43,765 nucleotides of DNA from a virus: the IMG/VR virus record IMGVR_UViG_3300030114_000021, positions 1 through 43,765 of that record. The stretch is one strand, 5' to 3'. Of the stretch, positions 8,829-17,211 are shown piece by piece. Position 1 is the first letter of the stretch. Each line of letters begins with the position of its first letter. A program made the position numbers and the translations under genes. The notes under the pieces are model-generated. The model was not told the origin of the DNA. It searched no databases and saw only the letters and a list, made by a program, of their open reading frames with translations.

Positions 8829-9104
8829 TCACGATTTATTCAAATCAATATCTGTCCATTTAGATCCGTCTGGGTGTGGGCATTTAGCTGTGGCAAGCCA
8901 CCACTTAAAACGCGTGCAACCACAACCCGGAGCAGTACACTCACCAAGCCACATATTTCCGCGTCGGTTATAATAGTCACATGCTTCGCAAGCTGTACTA
9001 CGGGCATTCAATTGATTTTCGTCGACAACAGGGAATCCCTTCCTAGCCCATACGCGCAGTTCACGTTGTAGATTCCAAGCCTTTAGCGCAATTGATGGGT
9101 TCAC
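8829..9104 (-). CDS. Cys-rich putative zinc-binding protein (91 aa)
   Basis: 91 residues with an N-terminal helix (SIALKAWNLQRELRVWARKG) and a dense cysteine cluster: CEAC, then C, CGC and a last C in AKCPHP. The spacing fits one or two structural zinc sites. The start overlaps the RCC1-like gene stop as a 4-base ATGA, so the two are coupled. Similar short Cys-rich proteins occur near phage structural genes; function unknown. Confidence 0.72.
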   Translation of the reverse strand: MNPSIALKAWNLQRELRVWARKGFPVVDENQLNARSTACEACDYYNRRGNMWLGECTAPGCGCTRFKWWLATAKCPHPDGSKWTDIDLNKS

Positions 9105-10237
9105 GGCTTAATTGCGATTACAGCGGTTTCATTTATACACGCACTATCCCAGTCAAAATCTACCCCGATCTGCATCGGTGCATAGACTACAAAGTCTCCA
9201 GATCCGCTCCCGTTTTGACCATAAGTATTAACCCCCCAGAACCAGATCGTTCCGTCGGACTTTAATCCCAGTGCTCCTACGGAATTATTTAGAGATATTG
9301 CTGCCCAATCGGAATCCGATCCGATCTGCATCGGTGCGTGGACTAATAAATCCGCAGCGCCACTTCCGTTGCCTCCCCAAGAATTAGTCCCCCAGAACCA
9401 AATCGTTCCGTCGGACTTTAGTCCTATTACTCCTCCGACATCGTTTATTGATATATAAACCCAATCCACACCAAAACCTATTTGTGTTGGTACGTATATA
9501 ACGGAACTACTAACACCGCTACCATCCTGCCCCCTAAAATTACCACCCCAGAACCAAATCGTTCCGTCTGATTTTAATCCCATTGCTCCCGCAAAAGGGC
9601 CTAGAGATATTGTTGCCCAATCGGAATCCGATCCGATCTGCATCGGTGCATAAATTAATCCGTCTGCAACGCCATTCCCATTTTGACCATAATAATTAGT
9701 TCCCCAAAACCATATCGTTCCATCGGATTTTAGTCCCAGTGCTCCTATGTTATCACCAAGTGATATCGCTACCCAATCTGAGTCTGTTCCTATCTGCGTA
9801 GGTGTGTAAATACCGCCGCCTCCAGATCCTCTCCCATCTTGTCCGCAATCACTAGCACCCCAAAACCAGATCGTTCCATCGGACTTTAGTCCTATTACTC
9901 CTCCGAAATTATTTAGAGATATCGCTGCCCAATCGGAATCCGATCCGATCTGCATCGGTGCATAAATTAATCCGTCTGCAACGCCATTCCCATTTTGACC
10001 GCTAAAATTCTTCCCCCAGAACCAGATCGTTCCATCTGATTTAATTCCAATTGCCCCTCCAAAAGCACCTACTAGTATAGAGGTCCAATCAGAATCCGAA
10101 CCGATCTGAGTAGGAATATATGTTACTCCATCACCTACTCCGCTTCCGTTTTGACCATCAAAATTTCTACCCCAGTACCACGCCTTAAACCCTACACTGC
10201 AACAGCTGCATGGCCCGGTAAACGAAATAGAACTCAT
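9101..10237 (-). CDS. RCC1-like seven-repeat beta-propeller protein
   Basis: 378 residues made of seven tandem repeats of about 52 residues, each with W-G-x-N-x-x-G-Q-x-G, PxQIG, SDSDW and GLKSDGTIWFWG elements. Seven matches the blade count of a complete RCC1-type propeller. The fold is inferred from the repeat pattern; RCC1-like propellers usually mediate binding. The N-terminus has a CSCC cluster and no signal peptide. DNA-level repeats are near identical (ATCCGATCTGCATCGGTG-like blocks recur), so recent expansion or recombination is likely. Neighbours look structural, so a receptor-binding or virion-surface role is plausible. It is not likely to be a nucleotide exchange factor here. Confidence 0.82.
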   Translation of the reverse strand: MSSISFTGPCSCCSVGFKAWYWGRNFDGQNGSGVGDGVTYIPTQIGSDSDWTSILVGAFGGAIGIKSDGTIWFWGKNFSGQNGNGVADGLIYAPMQIGSDSDWAAISLNNFGGVIGLKSDGTIWFWGASDCGQDGRGSGGGGIYTPTQIGTDSDWVAISLGDNIGALGLKSDGTIWFWGTNYYGQNGNGVADGLIYAPMQIGSDSDWATISLGPFAGAMGLKSDGTIWFWGGNFRGQDGSGVSSSVIYVPTQIGFGVDWVYISINDVGGVIGLKSDGTIWFWGTNSWGGNGSGAADLLVHAPMQIGSDSDWAAISLNNSVGALGLKSDGTIWFWGVNTYGQNGSGSGDFVVYAPMQIGVDFDWDSACINETAVIAIKP

Positions 10238-10238
10238 A

Positions 10239-10517
10239 TCATGCCCCCCAAGTAAGCGTTACGGTTATTGTACTCCCGCTACAAACGGCCGAAATTGAAG
10301 CCCCTTCTATCATTCTTGTTAATCTGCGTATATCGGCTAGCATTAAGTTAAGATTTTTATCTCCCTGTGGTAATGTTTCACGTGATAGCGATTGGTGAAA
10401 ATCCCTAGATCTTCTAGCCTGTGCCTTAACAGCACGATCTACTGGATTATTATCCGGCACTACAAGCTTCTGCTTTGTAGTCCATGGTTCTCTAGATTCA
10501 TCAATTTCTTCTGGCAT
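10239..10517 (-). CDS. Small hypothetical protein (92 aa)
   Basis: 92 residues starting MPEEIDESREPWTTKQKLVV, with a helical centre (LPQGDKNLNLMLADIRRLTRMIEG) broken by a short beta-like tail (ISAVCSGSTITVTLTWGA). It sits one base from the propeller gene and one base from the large upstream gene, clearly part of the same minus-strand operon. Helix plus short beta tail is common in phage head-fibre or tail-assembly proteins, but no family is recognised. Confidence 0.68.
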   Translation of the reverse strand: MPEEIDESREPWTTKQKLVVPDNNPVDRAVKAQARRSRDFHQSLSRETLPQGDKNLNLMLADIRRLTRMIEGASISAVCSGSTITVTLTWGA

Positions 10518-10518
10518 A

Positions 10519-11904
10519 TTATACTGGTAGCGTAGGTGGCGTTGGGATGTCTGCTACTACCGTTGTCTTCCTATAATAATTAGTCCCGGTTATCGATGTG
10601 AATGCCGGTCTCTCATCAATATGAACGTCGAGTGTAACAGTCGTACCAGCAGGATTTGAAGGTCCACCCGTGGTAGTTATAACAGCTGTTGTACCGCCAT
10701 ATATAGGATTCCCGAATATAGCTGCGTCAATTGGAGCTACATTACTACATGTTACTGTTACTGGAGTTGCACTAACAGCTAAATACCCAGGACATGGTTC
10801 GACTAGATTATGCGGGTTGCTACCAAAGCTTATCCACTGAGCCCTTACAGTTGCCCATTCCTTAGGAGCCCAAAGATCAGAAGGAGGTGTAAACGTATTG
10901 ATTGTCTGGTACGCAACCGTTACAGTAGTCTTTATTCGCATCGTAACAGGAGGCGATTTAAAGACATCAAGCATCGTTCGACCTCCATATGTTTCGGTAA
11001 ATGCCTTAACTCTTCCTGGGTAAGGGAAGTCAGCAATTGTATCAAAAGAAAAAGATCCAGAAGCAGGGTCACTTCCACTGGCACTCTGCATTGATGTTAC
11101 TGTATATATTCTATACCCATCAGACTCACGGTACTCGTCTTTTAATACAACACCAGATGGAGTAACTTTATTACCAAATGATATATTAGTAACCTCTCTT
11201 AACCCATCCTGCCTTGAGTTTATAACCTGCTCTATTAACCCATCTCCAAGTACAAAACCATACTTATATACCTGCCTACCATTTATAAAATCAATTCCCT
11301 TGTTTATAAGCGTCCACCCACTAGGAGTAGCAGGCTCTACGCCAAGAGACGTTATCGTGCGTAATTGCACCTTACCTCCAAATTTTATTTCATCATCTTG
11401 TGATAATTGACCACTACTAATATAAGTCCTACGTATCTTTCTAAGCGTACCATCATTAGTTCGTTCCTCGGTTTTAAGCAGGCAATCTGAGAATGGTGAT
11501 GGAGCTGGCGTGGTTCCGGGTATCTGGTATGTAGACGTACCAACATTAAGTTGATAATAATCGATTACGATACTTCTGTTATTATACTGATCTATAATAA
11601 CTCCAGGCTGACCGACCTGCGTTTCATTAAATCCATCTAGCTGCTCATAAGTACGGAGCAATACAGGCGGTAATTTGCATGGCTCATAGAAATTTCCCAA
11701 CTGCCCCTCAATCTTTTGATCTATGAGGTAGCAATTTGTGAATTTTTCATCAACTGTTCCGAGGGGTTTCCAGCATATAGATAAAATATCGGCTGGAGAT
11801 TTAGGAACCCAGTTTAAAACATCGTATCGACGTTGGACCGTTAGCCGGAAATCCGGGTTACGCACAACAGTCGGCGCTCGATTTTGGAGATCCAGATTGG
11901 ACAC
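10519..11904 (-). CDS. Large structural-type hypothetical protein
   Basis: 461 residues, first gene of the minus-strand block. Rich in beta-forming Thr, Val and Ser with scattered Cys, and without signal peptide or membrane segment. The C-terminal region (GTTVTLDVHIDERP, TSITGTNYYRKTTVVADIP) resembles immunoglobulin-like or jelly-roll virion domains in composition only. The start at 11904 faces the scaffold gene across a 120-base divergent gap. Its co-operon RCC1-like propeller suggests a tail-tip or appendage assembly. No domain is recognised with confidence. Confidence 0.72.
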   Translation of the reverse strand: MSNLDLQNRAPTVVRNPDFRLTVQRRYDVLNWVPKSPADILSICWKPLGTVDEKFTNCYLIDQKIEGQLGNFYEPCKLPPVLLRTYEQLDGFNETQVGQPGVIIDQYNNRSIVIDYYQLNVGTSTYQIPGTTPAPSPFSDCLLKTEERTNDGTLRKIRRTYISSGQLSQDDEIKFGGKVQLRTITSLGVEPATPSGWTLINKGIDFINGRQVYKYGFVLGDGLIEQVINSRQDGLREVTNISFGNKVTPSGVVLKDEYRESDGYRIYTVTSMQSASGSDPASGSFSFDTIADFPYPGRVKAFTETYGGRTMLDVFKSPPVTMRIKTTVTVAYQTINTFTPPSDLWAPKEWATVRAQWISFGSNPHNLVEPCPGYLAVSATPVTVTCSNVAPIDAAIFGNPIYGGTTAVITTTGGPSNPAGTTVTLDVHIDERPAFTSITGTNYYRKTTVVADIPTPPTLPV

Positions 11905-12024
11905 ATATCCGCATTGGGCTTAATTCAACTAAATGTCACGCCAAGACTAATTCTACCTCGCTGGATAGATACATCTCCCAACAACTTGTTGACACCGGGT
12001 AATTATAATTCCAATCAATCGTTC

Positions 12025-13218
12025 ATGGAAACAAGTCCAGCTCGCGGGACACCCGAGCAATCAGTAGTAGCACCAGTCGTTAGTACGGAGAAAGCCCCTG
12101 TGGCATCCTCCAGTTCTTTGCAGCAACCGGATCTGAACAGTAAGATTCAGAATGCTAAATCTCCCGCCGAAGTCAGGGCTCTAATTAAAGAGCAACGTTC
12201 TGTAATACAGGACACGTTACGAAAACCGGATGGGTGGAAGCCAGGTAGTGAGGCTAAGCCCGCTACGCCAACTCCATCGCCAGTTGAGGCAACGCCTGAA
12301 GCACCCGTAGCCGAGGAAACTCCCACTGGTGAACAGCCCGTAGCTGATGAAGCAGAGACTACCGAGGAGACTCCAGTAACACCCGAAGAGACGATTGATC
12401 CCGATGAAGATGATGCCGGTGGCGATGGCCCCGTCACACCAATCACAGGAAAACGCGCCCATCTTCGACTTGCGGCAGACGATAAGGTAGGACGCTTAGC
12501 AGCGTCCCTCATGAAGCGTAACCGCGATATGCCAATGGAGGAAGCAGTCGATAGGGCTAGAACCCAACTCGGGATCAAAACCCCTGAATCAACCACAGAA
12601 ACTCCAGCCGTTAAATCCGATCTACCACAGACAGTCGAGCAGACCACTGCAGAACTTGATCGTCTTGATATAGAACGCGAAAAAGCGCTGGTTGAGCTTA
12701 GATTCGAGGACGTAGCCAAGATTGATCGAAACATGCGCAAGCTGGATCGTCATCAGGTTCAACTCGAACGCCAAGCAGAACAGAGCGCCACGGCAGAAGC
12801 CGCCGCTTACGACCGAGGATTTACAACCTCACAAACGAAAGCCGCTGATCTCTACGAATTCGCGGGTAAACCCGAAAGCGATGGAGCAAAGCGTATGATC
12901 GAGATCGAGGAAGTCCTCAAAGCGAACGGAGATCCACTATACTTTAGCCCCGACAAACCGCTGAGAATAGCCCAGATGGTTGCAGCCGAACTTCATATTG
13001 CTCCACGTCGGAAGGGAGCATCAGCCGCGCCGGCTAAGGCCGCTGCTCCGGCCCCCGCTACTATTCAACCTAAGAAACAGGTACTGCCGGGTGGAGGCAG
13101 TCGAACAACCCCACCGCCAACCAATCAACCCTCCGCGGTCGATCAAGCGATTAGAAATGCACCGAAAACCTTAGCAGGAATTCGAGATCTCCGTAAGCAG
13201 CTTGGGCTGCAGCACTGA
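12025..13218 (+). CDS. Putative capsid scaffolding protein
   Basis: 397 residues from ATG 12025 (METSPARGTPEQ); longer starts upstream read poor sequence. Very acidic, Pro/Thr/Glu-rich first half (PVEATPEAPVAEETPTGEQ), then a long charged helix (about 205-270, LDRLDIEREKALVELRFED) and a basic C-terminus ending IRDLRKQLGLQH. Acidic disorder, coiled coil and a basic capsid-binding tail immediately upstream of the major capsid gene is the usual profile of a podovirus scaffold. No protease motif is visible. Assignment rests on composition and position rather than homology. Confidence 0.72.
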   Translation: METSPARGTPEQSVVAPVVSTEKAPVASSSSLQQPDLNSKIQNAKSPAEVRALIKEQRSVIQDTLRKPDGWKPGSEAKPATPTPSPVEATPEAPVAEETPTGEQPVADEAETTEETPVTPEETIDPDEDDAGGDGPVTPITGKRAHLRLAADDKVGRLAASLMKRNRDMPMEEAVDRARTQLGIKTPESTTETPAVKSDLPQTVEQTTAELDRLDIEREKALVELRFEDVAKIDRNMRKLDRHQVQLERQAEQSATAEAAAYDRGFTTSQTKAADLYEFAGKPESDGAKRMIEIEEVLKANGDPLYFSPDKPLRIAQMVAAELHIAPRRKGASAAPAKAAAPAPATIQPKKQVLPGGGSRTTPPPTNQPSAVDQAIRNAPKTLAGIRDLRKQLGLQH

Positions 13219-13243
13219 GATCACCGCCCAACTCATCCTTGCC

Positions 13244-13267
13244 GCCCGCCATCGCCAGCATGTCGCT
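13244..13267 (+). other. Hairpin upstream of capsid gene
   Basis: In the 74-base gap before the major capsid gene, CCAGC and GCTGG pair around a 5-base loop ATGTC. It has the same stem and loop sizes as the dispersed hairpin motif but an unrelated sequence. It could influence capsid translation or be incidental. Confidence 0.3.
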
Positions 13268-13292
13268 GGTAAACAATCTATAAATTTCCAAC

Positions 13293-14780
13293 ATGAGCTG
13301 GGAACCAGGAACAAATAACACCGCTACCGCGCTGGCAGCAATGTCGCCGGAGTCGGTGCGCATCCTCTGGCAGAAGACTGTCGATACGTTTGAACAAACG
13401 GAAGACTTCTTCTCCAAATTCGAAGGCGAGTCGAAAGACGCGTCTATCATGACCATCAATGACACGTCGGTTGATCGCGGCCTCAAATTCCGCATCACCT
13501 CGCGTGCAGGTTACTACAACAAAGGCAAGTCCGGTGAAGGTCTCTTCATCGATCAAGACGATTTCGCCACAGACGTCATCAACAACAATGAGCTGGATTG
13601 CGATTATCTGCGCAATGCGGCCTCTGCTTCGCTCCGTACCGATGAGTACATGGGCATGCAGGGTGAGCTCGTCGACGGCCAAGCGGAAGAGCTCGGCAAG
13701 TGGATGGGCCGTGAGAAATCGGCACGCGCTGGTATGACGTTCGTATTGAAAGGAGGGGCCGATAATCTACTGATCGGCGGTGGCAAATCGTCTGAGGCTA
13801 ATCTGCTTACGGCAGATGGCCTTGTCTACAACGACATCCTCTATATGGGGCAGGCGCTGAAGCCAATGGGTGGACGTCCTTGTGAAATTGCAACCGTTCG
13901 CGGCTCCCCGGTTTACAAGTACTGCATGATCGGTACAACCCCCGGTCTGTTCTCCCTCAAACAGGATTCAGACTACAAGCAGGTTCTTCGTGAGGCCGCG
14001 CCTCGTGAGGCTGCTTACGATGAGAATCCGCTGTTCCAGGGCGGCTACACCGACATCGACGGTCATCGTATCGTCGAGTTCAATCCGATCGATCCAGACG
14101 GTTACGCTTGGTCCGGTTCGTGGTTCAACGCCAAGGCATTCCTTGGCGAAGCAATCACCGCTGGCACTGCTGCCTTCGCGATCAAGGGTGGTGGCTCTGC
14201 CGCCGCTGCCGCGATCACCAATATCGAGTACTTCCGGTTCTTCCCGAACTTCGCGTTCGAGTTCCTCCCGAACGATATCTACTCGCCTGGTTCGACCGAG
14301 CAGTACCTCCTCATCGTCAACCCGCGCAACGCCGCTGTCGACCCAGGTAAAGTCGGCATGTACGCGTACACGACCGGCAATAACGGCAACCAAATCACGA
14401 TTACCAAGCGTCTCGCCGCTGTCCAGAATGGCCCTGTGGCCCTTGCGACAGTTGGTGATGTCACCTGGAATACCGGCGTCTGGGCCAACAAGCACACGCA
14501 GACACACCCAATCGGAGCCACGATCGTTCTCTGTAACGCCAAGGGCGTTCCAATCGGTGACACCGTTATGATGGGCGCAATGGCGATGCTCCGCGGCTAC
14601 GGCAAATACCGTAATAAGCGCGATCAGTGGTTTGTCGATGCGTTCGTCACCCGCAAGTACATCCTCACAGTCTTCGGTCAGCAACTCCGCAAGAATGTGA
14701 ATGGCAAGTACCCCGGCTACGTGCGTCTCCGTCACGCTATCAGCTATCCAGAACTAGGTCTCCCCACCGTTACGTCGTAA
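13293..14780 (+). CDS. Major capsid protein
   Basis: 495 residues forming the capsid shell. Called from position (after scaffold, before adaptors), length and sequence: an N-terminal arm (MSPESVRILWQKTVDTFEQ), DDFATDVINNNELDCDYL, a central domain with IEYFRFFPNFAFEFLPNDIY, and a C-terminal SDYKQ...GYVRLRHAISYPELG-type region. It resembles P22/N4-gp56-like coat proteins in style, but the exact family is uncertain. Codon use differs sharply from neighbours: long runs of C-ending codons (TTC, AAC, ATC, GGC), as expected for the most highly expressed structural gene. A strong hairpin (14800-14824) follows 19 bases after the stop. Confidence 0.82.
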   Translation: MSWEPGTNNTATALAAMSPESVRILWQKTVDTFEQTEDFFSKFEGESKDASIMTINDTSVDRGLKFRITSRAGYYNKGKSGEGLFIDQDDFATDVINNNELDCDYLRNAASASLRTDEYMGMQGELVDGQAEELGKWMGREKSARAGMTFVLKGGADNLLIGGGKSSEANLLTADGLVYNDILYMGQALKPMGGRPCEIATVRGSPVYKYCMIGTTPGLFSLKQDSDYKQVLREAAPREAAYDENPLFQGGYTDIDGHRIVEFNPIDPDGYAWSGSWFNAKAFLGEAITAGTAAFAIKGGGSAAAAAITNIEYFRFFPNFAFEFLPNDIYSPGSTEQYLLIVNPRNAAVDPGKVGMYAYTTGNNGNQITITKRLAAVQNGPVALATVGDVTWNTGVWANKHTQTHPIGATIVLCNAKGVPIGDTVMMGAMAMLRGYGKYRNKRDQWFVDAFVTRKYILTVFGQQLRKNVNGKYPGYVRLRHAISYPELGLPTVTS

Positions 14781-14799
14781 CGCATAGTTCGTCCGTATG

Positions 14800-14824
14800 C
14801 CTGCCGGGGTTCGCCCCCGGCAGG
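14800..14824 (+). terminator. Strong hairpin after capsid gene (partial terminator or mRNA stabiliser)
   Basis: A perfect 10-bp GC-rich stem, CCTGCCGGGG with CCCCGGCAGG, around the loop TTCGC. No real T-run follows (TTACACTTT), and the next ATG is only 10 bases away at 14834. It may terminate part of the capsid transcript or protect its 3' end, lowering expression of the adaptor genes relative to capsid. Confidence 0.7.
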
Positions 14825-14833
14825 TTACACTTT

Positions 14834-15196
14834 ATGTCAGCTAAACTAATCATCTGGATATCGGGTAAACCACTGCTGAATGGCTACAAGCAGCGTGAGT
14901 TTATTTGGTCTCCATCCCACAACTGCTATATCTACGGCGGCGAAGAAATCGACGCATCTAAGTTCAACGAGAGTTACGAAAAGGCTATCCGAAACAATGC
15001 GGACATGAACCCGCGCATCCGCGTGGTTAGCGTGCAGCATGTGAAGGTTATCGAGCCAGTGCCTATTCCTATCTCGACAATTGCAGCCAAAGAAATCACT
15101 GCTGAGCAAGCAGAAGAAGTTCTACAGCGCTTAGCACCGGAACGCCTCAAGAAAAAGCCAGGACCTAAAACTCAGCCTGCGATCGAGGTCGCGTAA
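14834..15196 (+). CDS. Hypothetical protein after capsid (120 aa)
   Basis: 120 residues from ATG 14834 (MSAKLIIWISGKPLLNGYKQ), directly after the capsid hairpin. The N-terminal half is beta-rich; the C-terminus is basic and proline-rich (LKKKPGPKTQPAIEVA). It contains SPSHNCYIYGGEEIDAS. No signal peptide. Position between capsid and adaptor suggests a head-completion or decoration protein; no family recognised. Confidence 0.68.
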   Translation: MSAKLIIWISGKPLLNGYKQREFIWSPSHNCYIYGGEEIDASKFNESYEKAIRNNADMNPRIRVVSVQHVKVIEPVPIPISTIAAKEITAEQAEEVLQRLAPERLKKKPGPKTQPAIEVA

Positions 15197-15200
15197 TGCA

Positions 15201-15920
15201 ATGTCCCTTCAAATCGTCCAAGCCCGCGATGATCTCCTGAGTAAACTCGGGATTGAGGATGCCACTTTGGCATCCGCGCTGGCTTTGCAGGATGTCATTG
15301 TTGCCATCAACGGCGCCATGCAGCTTCTCCAGACTGCTGGACAGGATTACTTCACGCGTGAGATACTAACTATCACACTGGCGGCAGGTACGTCTATTTA
15401 CAATGTTCCTGTATCAGTACAATCCGTGCTCGGGCCTGTTCGTTGGAATAACACAAAACCGCTCCGCGCGTTAACTAGCGAAGGCGAGCTCGATCAATTT
15501 GATAGGGTCTTTCAAGGTGGATCGAGCTATGGCGTAGGTACTGATGGTAATCCAATTGCGTATTTTGTGAAGTACCTAAGAAACGGCACAAAGGGCGACA
15601 TCTGCGCTATATCTATTCGACTCGCACCAGCCCCATCAGCACCCCCTGGCACACTTGTAGCCGAGGTCGTAAACGATGCACCTGAATATGCGGTCGCAGA
15701 TCTAACCAGCACCGACTATCTACCGGTAGCCCAAAACTATACCGAGAGCATATTTCTCCCCATCGCTCGTCTTCTCATCACCAGGTCCTCGCAATATAGT
15801 CGGCCGGATACACTGGCTCAACTTGAAGGCGACGGGCAGCGCGCACTACAGATGATAGGGTTCTCAGGAGGATTCCCGAACGTCGATGCCCCGGCTCCTG
15901 AAAGGAGGGTAGAAGGATGA
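15201..15920 (+). CDS. Putative head-tail adaptor protein 1
   Basis: 239 residues. N-terminal helices (LLSKLGIEDATLASALALQD, VIVAINGAMQLLQTAG) are followed by a beta-rich centre (LTITLAAGTSIYNVPVSVQS) and a C-terminal helical part ending RALQMIGFSGGFPN. This order of helical N-terminus, beta middle and helical end is typical of podovirus adaptors (T7 gp11 / P22 gp4 style). It overlaps the next gene by 4 bases. Called from fold pattern and gene order rather than by clear homology. Confidence 0.65.
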   Translation: MSLQIVQARDDLLSKLGIEDATLASALALQDVIVAINGAMQLLQTAGQDYFTREILTITLAAGTSIYNVPVSVQSVLGPVRWNNTKPLRALTSEGELDQFDRVFQGGSSYGVGTDGNPIAYFVKYLRNGTKGDICAISIRLAPAPSAPPGTLVAEVVNDAPEYAVADLTSTDYLPVAQNYTESIFLPIARLLITRSSQYSRPDTLAQLEGDGQRALQMIGFSGGFPNVDAPAPERRVEG

Positions 15921-16798
15921 CAATCGTTCAACTATTCCATCGCATCGGCCGTCGCTCTAAAGGCGGCGACTTTACAAAGTTGTCGATGACCGAGCAGACA
16001 GATATAGCCGAGGCAGCAAATACTGGCCTCCAGGAAGTCTACAACGCGCTCCCGGCGTACTTTAAAGAGATCACCGAAGGGTTCCTACTCCCCGCGCCAC
16101 AGCCTATCACACTAGCCGTAATCCAGAATTCGAACGTTCTTTCGTCTGGTGTATTTACTGAAGAGCAGATCGGCCGTTCTGTTGTACTCGATGGGGACCC
16201 ATCGTGGAATCAGGTGATCGCCACTGATCGACTGCTTAACCCATACATCGGGGCAACCGGAACAGTGAACGGTACACTCTACGGAGATTCCGTCTACTCT
16301 CAGCGCTATCCGTTTGATCGGATCATCGGGAACCCGATGTTCGCCAATCAGAATAACGCGTATCTCATGCGCCGTGAAATGATGCGAGGGAACCAAGGCT
16401 CTGCACTATGGCCATGGCAGCAGAAGGTAGGTGTTCCGATGATCTGGTGGGTACAGATGCTCGGCAACTCTCAGGGTAACGAACCTCTGATGGTCCTACG
16501 GTTCGCGCCAGCGCCAAGCATCGCCTACTCGATAAACATCCGCATGTCCTACTGGCCAAAGCGTCTCACGCTAGCCGACTACGATGCGGCAACCACATTG
16601 CCTGTTCCCGATCAATTTCTAGAGAGTTGCCTAATCCCACTGGCTATCAGGGCATTCATGTCATCGCCGTGTTACCAATCAAACAACGATGACGTAGCCG
16701 TGAATGCTCGTGCGGAAAACGGGCTACAGTTCATCAAAAACCAACCTGGCCAACCAGCTTCACCAAACAATCGAATCTTCACACCCTTCGGGTTTTAA
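15917..16798 (+). CDS. Putative head-tail adaptor / tail-tube protein 2
   Basis: 293 residues. Similar architecture to the preceding protein: helical N-terminus (MTEQTDIAEAANTGLQEVYN), beta-rich middle (QVIATDRLLNPYIGATGTVN) and a Cys-containing helical end (LESCLIPLAIRAFMSSPCYQ). A strong Shine-Dalgarno AAGGAGGG lies 9 bases upstream, among the best in the window, fitting a gene translated from an overlapping junction. It probably forms the second connector ring. Assignment by order and composition. Confidence 0.63.
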   Translation: MTIVQLFHRIGRRSKGGDFTKLSMTEQTDIAEAANTGLQEVYNALPAYFKEITEGFLLPAPQPITLAVIQNSNVLSSGVFTEEQIGRSVVLDGDPSWNQVIATDRLLNPYIGATGTVNGTLYGDSVYSQRYPFDRIIGNPMFANQNNAYLMRREMMRGNQGSALWPWQQKVGVPMIWWVQMLGNSQGNEPLMVLRFAPAPSIAYSINIRMSYWPKRLTLADYDAATTLPVPDQFLESCLIPLAIRAFMSSPCYQSNNDDVAVNARAENGLQFIKNQPGQPASPNNRIFTPFGF

Positions 16799-16800
16799 TT

Positions 16801-17088
16801 ATGAGCACACGTTTATATCATAGCAGCGCAAAGACTGCATCCCAACTTGTCTACGTAGCTAATCTACAAGGAGAAAACGGAACAACCTTTATCAATGATA
16901 CGTCAGCAAAAACAGGATCATGGAATGCAATTCAGTGCATTGCAAATTGCACCTTCTCTAAGCTCGTATCACCTGAGAACAATGGTTCCGACATGGCGTC
17001 CGTAGTGCTAACCGCTGGCGTGACAATCTATGGCCATTTCACAGACATAACTCTGGCCACTGGTTCAGTTATAGCATACAACAGCTGA
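16801..17088 (+). CDS. Small putative decoration protein (95 aa)
   Basis: 95 residues, beta-rich, with motifs GSWNAIQCIANCTF and LTAGVTIYGHFTDITLATGS. Short beta-sandwich proteins with the pattern x-G-x-W-x-A-I-x-x-I followed by an LxxGxxIYGxFTxI strand are common near phage fibre genes as decoration or trimerising modules. No signal peptide. It starts 2 bases after the adaptor stop and overlaps a 39-codon frame by TGATG. Confidence 0.68.
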   Translation: MSTRLYHSSAKTASQLVYVANLQGENGTTFINDTSAKTGSWNAIQCIANCTFSKLVSPENNGSDMASVVLTAGVTIYGHFTDITLATGSVIAYNS

Positions 17089-17207
17089 TGCCAGCCCAAG
17101 GCATACAATTAAGTACATCATCTTGTCCGCAATATGGACAACGCATTGATGTGCAAAAAATGGATTTTAGCATTCCAGCTAATCTAATAAACATAGTTCT
17201 AGAATAA
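17088..17207 (+). CDS. Small hypothetical peptide (39 aa)
   Basis: ATG at 17088 overlaps the preceding TGA (TGATG) and opens a 39-residue frame ending TAA at 17205-17207, five bases before the next gene. The product begins MPAQGIQLSTSSCPQYGQRI. No family recognised. The tight fit between two genes supports it; its size keeps confidence low. Confidence 0.4.
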   Translation: MPAQGIQLSTSSCPQYGQRIDVQKMDFSIPANLINIVLE

Positions 17208-17211
17208 CACC

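Noticed and set aside
13968-14735. 255-codon minus frame and several plus frames over the capsid gene
   Set aside because: Explained by the strong codon bias of the capsid gene; no recognisable product.
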